From Arthrobacter sp. U41 (GTDB lineage Bacteria > Actinomycetota > Actinomycetes > Actinomycetales > Micrococcaceae), in NCBI RefSeq assembly GCF_007679325.1, contig NZ_VEGI01000005.1, positions 40,920-104,919 of the forward strand: a stretch of 64,000 nucleotides of DNA, given 5' to 3'. Shown here one piece after another: positions 8,250 to 17,027 of this stretch. Made by a program: the position numbers and the translations under genes. The notes beneath the pieces were generated by a model. The model was not told the origin of the DNA and searched no databases. It saw only the letters and a list, made by a program, of their open reading frames with translations. Every line of letters begins with the position of its first letter. Positions within the stretch are counted from its first letter, which is position 1.

Positions 8250-9566
8250 CTAGGGAGCAGACGCCTCGGGGTTGGGCTGGCCGGGATTCACGCGGGGCGC
8301 GAGCTGCTGACCGAGCCAGGCCGTGACCAGCCGCTCCCAGCGCTCCGGATCCACATTCCATTCCTTGGTGTGCCGGGCGCGCTCGAAGGTCTCGAAGGTG
8401 ACCATCTCCGGGTTCTTCTCGGCCAGGGCAGCGGACGGGCCATAGGGGACGTATTCGTCGTCGACACTGTGGATGATCAGCGTGGGCGTCCGCAGTTCCA
8501 CGGCACGGGAAACCCAGTCCATGGCCTTCAGGTCCACCGGCGCGGCGAGTCCGGTCAGCCGCCGGCCCAGCTTGTGGCCCATCATCAGCTGCCCGTACCT
8601 GCCCACTGCCGACGGGATCCGGTTGAGCTCGGCGTGGTGCGCCAGCACGTTTACCCAGTTGATGACGGGTGCGTCCAGCACCATCGCCCTGATGAGGGGG
8701 TGGTAGTGGGACAAATCGGCGGTCTGGAGGCAGATGGCCCCGCCCATGGACCAGCCGAAGAGCACCACTTCCCGGGCGCCATGCTCCAGCGCAAAACCGA
8801 TGGCCGCCTCGACGTCGCGCCACTCGGTGGAGCCCAGGCCGTAGCGCCCGTCCTGCGCCGACGGCGCCAGCCCGTCATTGCGGTAGGTGATCACCAGGCT
8901 GGACATGCCCAGTTCGTGGGCGGTCCGGACGGCCCGCAGGCATTCCTGCCGGCTGGCGCCGCGGCCGTGCACCATAATCGCCCAGATGCCCGATTCCTTC
9001 GGGGCCCGGACGAGCCACGCCGGCGCGGTCCCGCCGTCGACCTCGATGTCCACGTCCTCCGAGGGCAGGCCGATGCTGGCGGGGTCGGGGTACGCGGCCC
9101 CGCTCCAGTATCCGCGGCGGGCCGTGCTGAGGTCCCCGCTGTAGACGGTTTCGACTTCGCGCTGCACGGTGCGCTCGGCCGGCGAGTAGGACACGATTCG
9201 ACCGATCCGGGCGTGGCCCCGGCCGCCGTCGAAGAAGAACCCGTAGACGCCCTCGACCGTGGCGTCAGGGGTGGCCGCGAGGATGAGCTGCAGCCCGTGC
9301 GCGCCCCGGATCACCGCGAGCACCTCCTGGTCCTCCTCCCTGACCCGGGCGGGGGTGATCACCCTGCGGGCAAAATAGAGGGCCAAGGCTGAAGAGCCGG
9401 CAGCCAGCAGCCCGGCCGCGGCGCTTCCGCCGATGACGCCGGCCACCGCCCACTTGGCGCTGCCCGGAACGGAAACTTCGGCGGAGTTCGCGACAGCGCG
9501 GGCGGCCTTTCCACGGGCGGTGGAGATCCGGTGCGGGTCCGGCAGGAGGCGTGAGGAGGAAGCCAT
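8250..9566 (-). CDS. Alpha/beta-hydrolase with N-terminal membrane anchor
   Basis: About 438 residues if translation starts at ATG 9566 (MASSSRLLPD). A start at 9617 is also possible. One hydrophobic segment near residues 35-65 (WAVAGVIGGSAAAGLLAAG) probably anchors it in the membrane. The C-terminal half is an alpha/beta hydrolase: nucleophile elbow GWSMGG, acid in HSVDDEYVPYG and His in ARHTKEW. The arrangement resembles esterase or peptidase-like hydrolases of unknown substrate in actinobacteria. It is transcribed against both neighbours. Confidence 0.8.
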   Translation of the reverse strand: MASSSRLLPDPHRISTARGKAARAVANSAEVSVPGSAKWAVAGVIGGSAAAGLLAAGSSALALYFARRVITPARVREEDQEVLAVIRGAHGLQLILAATPDATVEGVYGFFFDGGRGHARIGRIVSYSPAERTVQREVETVYSGDLSTARRGYWSGAAYPDPASIGLPSEDVDIEVDGGTAPAWLVRAPKESGIWAIMVHGRGASRQECLRAVRTAHELGMSSLVITYRNDGLAPSAQDGRYGLGSTEWRDVEAAIGFALEHGAREVVLFGWSMGGAICLQTADLSHYHPLIRAMVLDAPVINWVNVLAHHAELNRIPSAVGRYGQLMMGHKLGRRLTGLAAPVDLKAMDWVSRAVELRTPTLIIHSVDDEYVPYGPSAALAEKNPEMVTFETFERARHTKEWNVDPERWERLVTAWLGQQLAPRVNPGQPNPEASAP

Positions 9567-9753
9567 GGCACCATTCTTACCGAACTCCCCGCCCGGCGTG
9601 GCATCCGCGGGCGCCACGGACCCCGGCGGGCAGATCCTGCTGGTGTCCGCGGCACGCTCCCCAGCTGCCGTGCAAGGCCGGCAACGCGGCGCTGTGCGGG
9701 CAGTCGGCGCCCCAATCCGTGCGGGTGCCCCGGCGCGCGACTAGGCTGGGGGA

Positions 9754-10242
9754 ATGAGTGATCCAATCGTCATTTTGACAGAAGAGCCCCTCGGCGCGGA
9801 CGACCGCGTCAACATCGAAACCCTGCTTGCCGGCGGTGATGCGCCGCTGGTGGTCCTCGTTCCGGCCAGCACGGAGCGGCACCTCCTGGTGGATTTCCTG
9901 GAGAACCTCTCCCTGCTGGAGATCTCCAAGGCCTTCCGTGAATTGACGGCACACGCCGATCCCGCCGGGGAACGCGCCGAAGCCGCTGAAACCCTGGCGG
10001 CCTCGCTCGCTGCACTGGCCGGGCTCGGCAGCGGCGTGACCGGAGAAATTGTCGAGGGCAAGGCCGTCGACGGAATGGTCGCCAAAGTCACGGAACTCGG
10101 CGCCGGACAGGCCGTAGTGATCACCCGACCGCACGCCGTTGCGGACACCTTCCACACCGACTGGGCTACCAAGGCCCAGGACAAACTGGGCCTTCCGGTC
10201 CTGCATCTGTACGCCGGATCGGGATTTATCGGGGACTCCTGA
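9754..10242 (+). CDS. Conserved hypothetical protein, possibly universal-stress-protein-like fold
   Basis: A 162-residue soluble protein. I do not recognise a characterised family. Alternating short strands and helices (VVLVPASTERHLLVDFLENL, GQAVVITRPHAVADTF, LPVLHLYAGSGFIGD) suggest a Rossmann-like or USP-like alpha/beta fold, but the nucleotide-binding GxxG of ATP-binding USPs is not evident. It sits 14 nt ahead of msrB and is probably co-transcribed with it, which hints at a stress or redox context. Confidence 0.65.
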   Translation: MSDPIVILTEEPLGADDRVNIETLLAGGDAPLVVLVPASTERHLLVDFLENLSLLEISKAFRELTAHADPAGERAEAAETLAASLAALAGLGSGVTGEIVEGKAVDGMVAKVTELGAGQAVVITRPHAVADTFHTDWATKAQDKLGLPVLHLYAGSGFIGDS

Positions 10243-10256
10243 GCGTTAGTCCAACT

Positions 10257-10769
10257 ATGAGCATCTTCAGTAACAAGCCCAAAGTTTCGCCCGTTGCTTC
10301 CCCTGCCGGGGCGGACGGCGGTGCCGCCGGCCAGGCCGCACATCCGCCCGTCGAAAAGTCGCCGGTTGAAAAGTCTGACCAGCAGTGGCGCCAGGAACTG
10401 ACGCCTGAGGAGTACCGGGTCCTGCGCCAGGCCGGGACGGAGCGGCCCTACACCGGCGAGTACTGGGACACCCACACCGCAGGCGTGTACCAGTGCCGGG
10501 CCTGCGGCACCGAGCTGTTCACCAGCCGTGAGAAGTTCGACTCGCACTGCGGCTGGCCCTCCTTCTGGGCCCCGCTTGCCGAGGGTACCGTCAAGTACAT
10601 CCACGACCGGACCCTGGGCATGGAACGGGTCGAAGTCCGCTGCGCCGCGTGTGATTCCCACCTGGGCCACGTATTCGAGGGCGAAGGCTACGGAACCCCG
10701 ACCGACCAGCGCTATTGCATCAATTCCGTCTCACTGAAGCTGGTCTCGGCCGACGACGCCGGCCAGTAG
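10257..10769 (+). CDS. msrB: Peptide-methionine (R)-S-oxide reductase
   Basis: A 170-residue MsrB. Zinc-binding CxxC pairs are CRACG and CAACD. Other family blocks are FDSHCGWPSFW and the catalytic RYCINSVSLKL, with the reducing Cys in RYCIN. It repairs methionine-R-sulfoxide in proteins using thioredoxin. The N-terminal ~40 residues are a Pro/Ala-rich extension before the core begins at WRQELTPEEYRVLRQAGTE. ATG 10257 follows the upstream gene closely. A GC-rich hairpin at 10919-10965 probably ends the transcript. Confidence 0.95.
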   Translation: MSIFSNKPKVSPVASPAGADGGAAGQAAHPPVEKSPVEKSDQQWRQELTPEEYRVLRQAGTERPYTGEYWDTHTAGVYQCRACGTELFTSREKFDSHCGWPSFWAPLAEGTVKYIHDRTLGMERVEVRCAACDSHLGHVFEGEGYGTPTDQRYCINSVSLKLVSADDAGQ

Positions 10770-11155
10770 CGCCTGGTCACTTGCCCCGCCAGCAGCCCGG
10801 GCGCCCCCGGCGTACCGGCATTTCCGGTTAGGTCCCGGGCCCGGCCGCCCCGGTGCCCCCGGGCAGTTCCCGGGAGTCCCAAGGCAGTTCCCGGGATTCC
10901 CCTGGGGTGAAGCACGTGGAGGGTCCCCGCCCGACGCCGCATCGGCGGCCGCGGCGGGGGCCCTCTCCCGTTCGGGCGGGGAACACCACGAACGCACCCA
11001 CCCCACTGCTGGAGCTGGCGCGGGCTGAAGAGTCGACTTGCCACAGACCTTCTTACGCTCAGGTCAATTTTGCATTAGAAACCCTGATCTCTTGCTACGC
11101 TCAATTTAGCTACTGACGAGCGACGCTCCCAGCACAGAGAAAGGTGCCCGCTGCG
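10770..11155. other. 386-bp gap: direct repeat, hairpin and AT-rich promoter region
   Basis: No coding frame is supported. It contains a 21-bp-spaced direct repeat of GGCAGTTCCCGGGA (10862 and 10883), a strong hairpin at 10919-10965, and an AT-rich stretch from 11040 to 11115 that must hold the promoter of the following gene. Within the latter TACGCTCA followed by AATTT occurs twice, about 45 bp apart. Confidence 0.5.
10919..10965 (+). terminator. GC-rich hairpin downstream of msrB
   Basis: GAGGGTCCCCGCC and GGCGGGGGCCCTC pair over 13 positions with one G-U pair and a secondary inner stem. No long T tract follows. Confidence 0.5.
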
Positions 11156-12565
11156 ATGACCACCACCGCTTTCACCACCACTGCCCCGATCCCGGCCACC
11201 TCCCCGGAATGGCTGCAGCTCAAGGCCGCCGCCACCGCGTTGCAGGCGCTCCAGGTCCAGGACGGCTCCGTTCCGGAGAGCGCCGACCATGAGGCGGCCG
11301 CCGGGTATGTCCGCACCATCACGGCGGGCATCCAGGCCCTGGCACCGTCCTTCCCGCACGACGCCGACTACCTCTCCCTCCTCGTCACTGACTTCGGCCG
11401 CTGGGCCGACGGCGGCTTCGGCGTGCCCGACTTCCTGGACTCCCTGCAGGCATTCCAGCCGCAGCGGCACCGGGTGAACGGCCTGCAGCACCTCGTCGTC
11501 TTCCCGATGTACACCCAGAACGGCAGCAGCAACCGCCTGGTCGAAGCCGTGCTGATCGAGGTCATCTGGCCCGAGTTCATCGCCGGCCTGGAAGAGGGCG
11601 AGTACTCCAACAAGCTCTTCGTCCCCATCCGTTTCCTGGACTTCACGCCCGGCTACGACACCAACTCCGCAGTGCTGTTCCCGGAGACCGTCGCCGTGCG
11701 GGAAACCCCCACGTTCACATGGGGTGCCATTTTCGCCGACCGTGAGGCGGCCCGCTTCCGCCGTGTGCTCCGGGCCGCCGCGGACATCACCTCGCTGCAG
11801 CTTCCCGAGGACGCCGCCGGCCTGCTCGAGGACCAGGAGCTCACCGAGGAAACCTTTGTGATGTGGGACCTCATCCACGACCGCACCCACATGCGCGGCG
11901 ACCTGCCCTTCGACCCGTTCATGATCAAGCAGCGCATGCCGTACTTCCTCTACTCCCTCGAGGAACTCCGTTGCGACCTGACCGCCTTCCGCGAATCCGT
12001 CAAGATCGAAAAGGACGAGGAAGCCGCCCCGGAGGCACGCCGCCACGCCAAGCTGGTCCAGTACGCCGTGATCTTCGACCGGATCTTCCGCTTCGCCATC
12101 ACCGGCAGCCGCGTCCGCAACTACGACGGTCTCGGCGGCCAGCTGCTCTTCGCCTGGATGCACCAGCACCACGTCCTGCACTGGACCGACAGCAAGCTCA
12201 GCATCGACTGGGACGAAGCGGCCGACGTCGTGGTTGAACTCGGCGCCCGGATCGAGGAGCTGTACTGGCGCTCGATCGACCGCCCCAAGATGGCCCACTG
12301 GCTCGCCGCCTACGAGCTGATCTCCGGGACCGTCACACCCAACCCGGCCTCCGTCTGGGCCAAGGGCCCGGACGCGCTGCCCCTGGCCGGCCCGCCGCGC
12401 GGGCTCACCGACCAGGTGCTCGACGACGAGTTCCCGCTCTCCATGTTCTACGAGGCACTCGAGAAGAAGATGCGTCCCGTCATCGAATCCACGGCCGGCA
12501 TCACGGGCGCGTCGGATACGGGCGCGGCGGGCACCGCCACAAACGCTGCCATGAACGCCGGATGA
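11156..12565 (+). CDS. DUF6421 family protein
   Basis: A 469-residue soluble protein beginning at ATG 11156, preceded by GAGAAAGG at 11137-11144. An in-frame GTG at 11144 overlaps that ribosome binding site and is rejected. I place it in DUF6421 from overall memory of actinobacterial annotation. No enzymatic family is certain. Conserved-looking polar clusters HDRTHMRGDLPFDPFMIKQR and AWMHQHHVLHW could bind metal. The last ~25 residues are Gly/Ala/Thr-rich. It overlaps the SDR gene by ATGA, so the two are translationally coupled and probably act in one pathway. Confidence 0.6.
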   Translation: MTTTAFTTTAPIPATSPEWLQLKAAATALQALQVQDGSVPESADHEAAAGYVRTITAGIQALAPSFPHDADYLSLLVTDFGRWADGGFGVPDFLDSLQAFQPQRHRVNGLQHLVVFPMYTQNGSSNRLVEAVLIEVIWPEFIAGLEEGEYSNKLFVPIRFLDFTPGYDTNSAVLFPETVAVRETPTFTWGAIFADREAARFRRVLRAAADITSLQLPEDAAGLLEDQELTEETFVMWDLIHDRTHMRGDLPFDPFMIKQRMPYFLYSLEELRCDLTAFRESVKIEKDEEAAPEARRHAKLVQYAVIFDRIFRFAITGSRVRNYDGLGGQLLFAWMHQHHVLHWTDSKLSIDWDEAADVVVELGARIEELYWRSIDRPKMAHWLAAYELISGTVTPNPASVWAKGPDALPLAGPPRGLTDQVLDDEFPLSMFYEALEKKMRPVIESTAGITGASDTGAAGTATNAAMNAG

Positions 12566-13374
12566 GCGCCGGACGCGCGCTGAACGTAGTGGTCACGGGC
12601 GGCAGCGGCCCTTCGGGGATCGCCGCCGCCCGCGCCCTGCGCAACGCCGGGCACACGGTCTTCACCGTGGGCTCGGACAGGCCCAGGATTGAGGCGGCCG
12701 CCGCGGAAGCCGGCAGCGGCGTCACGCCGCTCGTGTGCGACCTCGCCAACCTCGCGGAGGTCCGGTCGCTGCACGCGAGCGTGCATGCCATGCTGGCCGG
12801 AACCGGCCGGGCCGTCGACGGCGTCATCCACCTGGTGGGCGGCTGGCGCGGCGCCAAGGGCATCACCGACCAAAGCGACGAAGACTGGGAGTTCCTGGAA
12901 CGCGGCGCGATCACCACGCTGCGGAACGTCACGCGCGTCTTTTTCGATGACCTCGCAGCCTCCGACGCCGGGCGCTTCGCCATGGTTTCCTCCACGGCCG
13001 TGAGCAAGCCGACGGCGGGCGGCGCCAGCTACGTGGCCGCCAAGTCCGCCGCCGAGGCCTGGACCCTGGCCGTCGCCGACGGTTTCCGGAAAGCGCAGGC
13101 CAGCCCAGGCAGCGGCGCCAACCCCGCCGGACAGAGCAGCGCCGTCGAAGAACACAGCGCCCTCGAACAACACAGCGCCGCGGTGATCTTCGTGGTGAAG
13201 GCCCTTGTGGACCCGGCCATGCGGGCCAAGTCCCCGGAACGCAAGTTCCCCGGCTTCACCGACGTCGAGGACCTGGCCGCTGCCGCCGTCGGGCTCTTCT
13301 CCTCCCCCGCGGCGGACCTGAACGGCCAGCGGCTGTTGCTGGGACCGAACCCAAACGCTGAACCCAAACGCTGA
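12562..13374 (+). CDS. Short-chain dehydrogenase/reductase
   Basis: A 270-residue SDR. The nucleotide-binding glycine motif is GGSGPSGIAAARAL near residues 13-26, the catalytic Ser is in MVSSTAVSKP and the Tyr/Lys pair in YVAAKSAAEAW. It overlaps DUF6421 by 4 nt. A low-complexity insert (SAVEEHSALEQHSAAV) with near-repeated EHSA/QHSA sits where the substrate loop normally lies. Substrate and cofactor preference cannot be read from the sequence. Confidence 0.85.
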   Translation: MSAGRALNVVVTGGSGPSGIAAARALRNAGHTVFTVGSDRPRIEAAAAEAGSGVTPLVCDLANLAEVRSLHASVHAMLAGTGRAVDGVIHLVGGWRGAKGITDQSDEDWEFLERGAITTLRNVTRVFFDDLAASDAGRFAMVSSTAVSKPTAGGASYVAAKSAAEAWTLAVADGFRKAQASPGSGANPAGQSSAVEEHSALEQHSAAVIFVVKALVDPAMRAKSPERKFPGFTDVEDLAAAAVGLFSSPAADLNGQRLLLGPNPNAEPKR

Positions 13375-13442
13375 AACCGGCAACGGACTGAGCCCGCGCA
13401 CCGCACTTAGCCGTTGGGCCCGGACCTCCTTAGACTGAAAGC

Positions 13443-14543
13443 GTGAGCAAATCGATGACAAGCACAGTTGAAACTGCCCCTGCCCGCACCGCAGCGCGGC
13501 TCCATGATCCTTCCGTCCGCGGCTTTGCCTCGGATAACTACTCGGGCGTCCACCCCGAGGTGCTGGCTGCCCTCGCCGCCGCCAATGAGGGCCATCAGGT
13601 CTCCTACGGCGAGGATGACTACACCGCACGGCTGCAGCAGCTGATGGAGGAGCATTTCGGCGAAGGCATCGAATGCTTCCCGGTCTTCAACGGCACCGGC
13701 GCCAACGTGCTCTCGCTGCAGTCCCTGCTGCCCCGGTGGGGGGCCGTGGTCTGCGCCTCGACCGCCCACATCAACATGGACGAGAACGGCGCCCCGGAGC
13801 GGATCGGCGGCATCAAGCTGCTGCAGGTCCCCACGCCAGACGGCAAGCTCACCCCCGAGCTGATCGACAAGGAAGCCTGGGGTTGGGGCGACGAGCACCG
13901 CGCCCAGCCGCTGGCCGTGTCCATCACCCAGACCACCGAGCTCGGCACCTGCTACACGCCGGACGAGGTCCGGGCCATCGCGGAGCATGTCCACGCCAAG
14001 GGCATGAAGCTGCACATGGACGGCGCCCGGCTGGCCAACGCCGCCGCGCACCTGGACGTGCCGCTGCGGGCCTTCACGCGCGACGCCGGGGTGGACATCC
14101 TCTCCTTCGGCGGCACCAAGAACGGCCTGCTCTTCGGCGAGGTTGTCATCGCCCTGAACCCGGCGGCAGCCCAGGGGCTGATCTACCTGCGCAAGATGAA
14201 CATGCAGCTGGCCTCCAAGATGCGTTTTATGTCCGCCCAGTTCATCGCCCTGCTCGAGGGTGACCTCTGGCTGCGGTCCGCCGCCCACGCCAACGCCATG
14301 GCGGCGCGGCTGCGGGCCGGCGTCGAGTCCATCCCCGGCGTCGAACTGAGCCAGAAGACCGAGTCCAACGGCGTCTTCGCCGTCCTCCCGGCCGGCGTGG
14401 CCGACAGGCTGCGGCAGTCCTTCCGCTTCTACGACTGGAACGAGGCGGCCCGCGAGGTCCGCTGGATGTGTTCCTTCGACACCACCGAGGAGGACGTTGA
14501 TTCCTTCATTGCTGCCATCAAACGCGAACTCGCTGCCGGCTGA
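13443..14543 (+). CDS. ltaE: Low-specificity L-threonine aldolase (beta-eliminating lyase family)
   Basis: A 366-residue PLP-dependent fold-type I enzyme. Family blocks: RGFASDNYSGVHPEVLAALA at the N-terminus, FNGTGANVLSLQSLL, HMDGARLANAAAHL (the Asp that contacts the PLP pyridine nitrogen) and FGGTKNGLLFGE with the PLP Lys. It cleaves L-threonine or allo-threonine to glycine and acetaldehyde. GTG at 13443 is taken as start. An ATG four codons later would barely change the product. It stands alone, 68 nt after the SDR gene. Confidence 0.9.
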   Translation: MSKSMTSTVETAPARTAARLHDPSVRGFASDNYSGVHPEVLAALAAANEGHQVSYGEDDYTARLQQLMEEHFGEGIECFPVFNGTGANVLSLQSLLPRWGAVVCASTAHINMDENGAPERIGGIKLLQVPTPDGKLTPELIDKEAWGWGDEHRAQPLAVSITQTTELGTCYTPDEVRAIAEHVHAKGMKLHMDGARLANAAAHLDVPLRAFTRDAGVDILSFGGTKNGLLFGEVVIALNPAAAQGLIYLRKMNMQLASKMRFMSAQFIALLEGDLWLRSAAHANAMAARLRAGVESIPGVELSQKTESNGVFAVLPAGVADRLRQSFRFYDWNEAAREVRWMCSFDTTEEDVDSFIAAIKRELAAG

Positions 14544-14615
14544 GCCCTGCGCGGCTTCCCGTGCCCGGCGGCGAGCCTGCCGGGCCGGGGAGCGCCCCTT
14601 GCATAATCTTCGACT

Positions 14616-15263
14616 GTGAACGCAATCGACCAGGTTCCGGCAGATTTTCTTTTTGCCTTGGGAACCCTGCGGCAGGCACGAACCAGGAGTGAGCTGCGCC
14701 TGGAGGAAATTCCAGCGCCCGCCCGGTTGGCACCGTTCGCCGTCGCGCTCGGGGCGGAGGTTGTGGCCCCCGGCGAACCGGCCCCCTCCGGCGCCGCCCA
14801 CGGCCCCGCGGCGGCCGCCCTGTCCCCCGCGTCTGGAAGCGACGACGTCGAACTGGCCACCGGGCGGTTCATCCTGCTGCACGACCCTGACGGCTCCGAC
14901 GTCTGGGAGGGCGAATTCCGAATCGTCACGTACATCCGCGCCCAGCTTGAACCGGAAATGGGCAATGACGCGATGCTCGGCTCCGTCGCCTGGACCTGGC
15001 TCGTCGAAGCCCTGCAGAACCACGCGGCGCCGTACCGCTCGGCCGGCGGCACCGCCACGCGGGTGCTCTCCGAAAGCTTCGGAACCCTGTCGGAGCGGCC
15101 CGACTCGATCGACATTGAACTCCGGGCATCCTGGACGCCCGCCACGCCGGACATCACCTCCCACCTCGAGGCGTGGTCGGACATGGTCTGCACCTTCGCA
15201 GGCCTTCCGCCGCTGCCTGAAGGCGTCATACCGCTGCCGCGCTGGCGCCGCGGCCCGGCCTGA
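14616..15263 (+). CDS. DUF3000 domain-containing protein
   Basis: A 215-residue soluble protein of the actinobacterial DUF3000 family, recognised from FLFALGTLRQARTRSELRLE at the N-terminus, AWTWLVEALQNHAAPYRSAG in the middle and the C-terminal LPPLPEGVIPLPRWRRGPA. Its function is unknown. It sits directly before the ribonuclease D gene, a neighbourhood conserved across actinobacteria (in M. tuberculosis the equivalent pair is Rv2680-Rv2681). The Ala/Pro-rich segment near residues 45-75 is poorly conserved-looking. GTG start. Confidence 0.85.
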   Translation: MNAIDQVPADFLFALGTLRQARTRSELRLEEIPAPARLAPFAVALGAEVVAPGEPAPSGAAHGPAAAALSPASGSDDVELATGRFILLHDPDGSDVWEGEFRIVTYIRAQLEPEMGNDAMLGSVAWTWLVEALQNHAAPYRSAGGTATRVLSESFGTLSERPDSIDIELRASWTPATPDITSHLEAWSDMVCTFAGLPPLPEGVIPLPRWRRGPA

Positions 15264-15348
15264 GCCGCGCCCGGCGAACCCGGACAATGGCCCGGTTTTA
15301 GCGAATGCGCGGCCCGCAACACCGTGTTGTCGCTAAACTAAAGTCATC

Positions 15349-16722
15349 ATGACCCCTCATATTCCGGAAATCACCACCGCGGGCGCGGCCGCCAACACAG
15401 CACCAACCAACGCTGAGGCCGCCGACGCCACAGCCCACATCGCGGTGGACGGCTTCGACAGCCTGGTCCCCGAGGTCATCGACCTCGACGCCCCCCGCGA
15501 CGGCGTGCCGCTCGTCATTGAAACCCAGTCCGGCCTGGAACGCTGCGCCGCGGCCCTCGCCGCAGGCCACGGTCCCGCGGGAGTGGACGCCGAACGCGCC
15601 TCCGGCTTCCGGTACGGCCAGCGCGCCTTCCTGGTCCAGATCCGGCGCGAAGGCTCCGGCACCTGGCTGATCGACCCGGAACCCTTCGGGAACCTGGACA
15701 TCATCAACGATGCCCTGCGTGGTGTGGAGTGGATTCTCCACGCCGCCAGCCAGGACCTGCCCTGCCTGTCCGAACTCGGCATGTGGCCGGACAAGCTCTT
15801 TGACACCGAACTCGCCGCCCGCCTCGCCGGGCTGCCCCGCGTGGGCCTCGCCGCGGTGATCGAACAACTCCTGGGCTTCGGCCTCGCGAAGGAACACTCC
15901 GCCGCCGACTGGTCCACCCGACCGCTGCCGGAGCCGTGGCTGCGCTACGCAGCGCTCGACGTCGAGGTCCTCACCGAACTGCGTGAGGAACTCATCGAGC
16001 TCCTGGTGGCAGACGGCAAGCTGGACTACGCCGAACAGGAATTCGCCGCCATCCTCGAAGCCGGCCAGGCGCCGCCGCGCGTCGACCCGTGGCGCAAGAC
16101 CTCGGGCCTGCACCAGATCCGCGACCGGCGCCAGCTTGCAGCGGTCCGCGAACTGTGGATGGAGCGTGACTCCCTTGCGCAGAAGCGCGACGTCGCTCCC
16201 GGCCGGCTCATCCCCGATTCCGCCCTCGTCGCCGCCGCCAAAGCCATGCCCACCACCGTGCCGCAGTTGCTGGGTACCAAGGGTTTCCACGGCCGCGCGG
16301 CCCAGCGCGAAGCGCCGCGGTGGCTGCGCTGCATCAGCACCGCCCGGGCCCTGGAGGACCTCCCGCCCCTACACCTTCCCACCAATGCTCCCCCGCCCCC
16401 GCGCGTCTGGGCGGACCGGGACCCGGAGGCCGCCGCGAGGCTCGCCACCGCCCGGCCGCTGCTGCAAGCCAAGGCCGAGGAGCTGAACATGCCGGTGGAG
16501 AACCTGCTGACGCCGGATTACCTCCGCCGTGTCTGCTGGCGCCCGCCGGCCGAGACCAGCGAGGAAGGGATCGCCGAGGAACTGGCCAACCTTGGGGCCC
16601 GCCAGTGGCAGATCGAACTCGTCGCACCGCTGATCACCGAGGCCTTCCTTAACCCGCAGCCGCTGCCGGTTAAGGAAGCCAAGGCCGCGCCCGCCGCGCC
16701 GGCACCGGACACGGCCCCCTAG
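15349..16722 (+). CDS. rnd: Ribonuclease D-like 3'-5' exonuclease with HRDC domain
   Basis: 457 residues. The DEDD exonuclease domain spans roughly residues 60-230: GVDAERASGFRYGQRAFLVQ gives the first Asp/Glu motif, HAASQDLPCL the second, and LRYAALDVEVLTELREEL the third. An HRDC domain follows (RDRRQLAAVRELWMERDSLAQ). The enzyme trims 3' ends of tRNA precursors and other stable RNAs. The C-terminus is Ala/Pro-rich. It follows the DUF3000 gene by 85 nt and is the last plus-strand gene before a tandem-repeat gap. Confidence 0.9.
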   Translation: MTPHIPEITTAGAAANTAPTNAEAADATAHIAVDGFDSLVPEVIDLDAPRDGVPLVIETQSGLERCAAALAAGHGPAGVDAERASGFRYGQRAFLVQIRREGSGTWLIDPEPFGNLDIINDALRGVEWILHAASQDLPCLSELGMWPDKLFDTELAARLAGLPRVGLAAVIEQLLGFGLAKEHSAADWSTRPLPEPWLRYAALDVEVLTELREELIELLVADGKLDYAEQEFAAILEAGQAPPRVDPWRKTSGLHQIRDRRQLAAVRELWMERDSLAQKRDVAPGRLIPDSALVAAAKAMPTTVPQLLGTKGFHGRAAQREAPRWLRCISTARALEDLPPLHLPTNAPPPPRVWADRDPEAAARLATARPLLQAKAEELNMPVENLLTPDYLRRVCWRPPAETSEEGIAEELANLGARQWQIELVAPLITEAFLNPQPLPVKEAKAAPAAPAPDTAP

Positions 16723-16765
16723 GCCGCCCCGCGCCCGCCCCTCGCCAGCTCCCGGAAGACTCCCC

Positions 16766-16885
16766 CGACGGCGCGGCTCCGTCGACGGCACACAATCCTT
16801 CGACGGGCGCGGCTCCCTCGACGGCACACAATCCCTCGACGGGCGCGACTGACCGACGACACAAACTTCTTCGACGGCCGGGGCT
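16766..16885. repeat. ~36-bp tandem repeat
   Basis: Units start with CGACGG(G)CGCGGCTC at 16766, 16801, 16837 and about 16872, with the shared core TCGACGGCACACAATCC in the first two. Units are 35-36 bp. The third is more diverged and the fourth is partial. Confidence 0.85.
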
Positions 16886-16917
16886 CTGAAAGCACCGCGC
16901 CGGGCTCCTTGCCAGCT

Positions 16918-16937
16918 ATGTTACTCACGAGTAACAT
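16918..16937. promoter_or_regulatory. Operator-like dyad upstream of fadA-fadB
   Basis: ATGTTACTCACGAGTAACAT is a perfect inverted repeat with 8-bp arms and a CACG centre, about 90 bp before the fadA start. The size and form suit a TetR-type repressor, a family that commonly controls fatty acid degradation in actinobacteria. No such regulator is encoded nearby, so the regulator would act in trans. Confidence 0.6.
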
Positions 16938-17027
16938 GTTGTCTGATGTCGCCCGGATCCGTGCTGCCCTTGGCTCCCCCAGCCCAGGGCCGGGACCCGG
17001 CACCCATGTCTCGATGAGGAGTACCAC

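Larger units (their letters stand above)
16723..17027. other. 305-bp gap: 36-bp tandem repeats and fad operon control region
   Basis: It begins with about 3.5 copies of a tandem repeat (16766-16885) and ends with a 20-bp dyad (16918-16937) in the fadA promoter region. A GAGGAG ribosome binding site lies just ahead of the GTG at 17028. No coding frame is supported. A minus-strand frame with periodic APVEGLCAV-like peptides is a product of the repeat. Confidence 0.6.

Noticed and set aside
16670..16864. Minus-strand frame with periodic APVEGLCAV-like peptide
   Set aside because: The periodicity follows the 36-bp DNA repeat, there is no ribosome binding site and the frame has no family signature.
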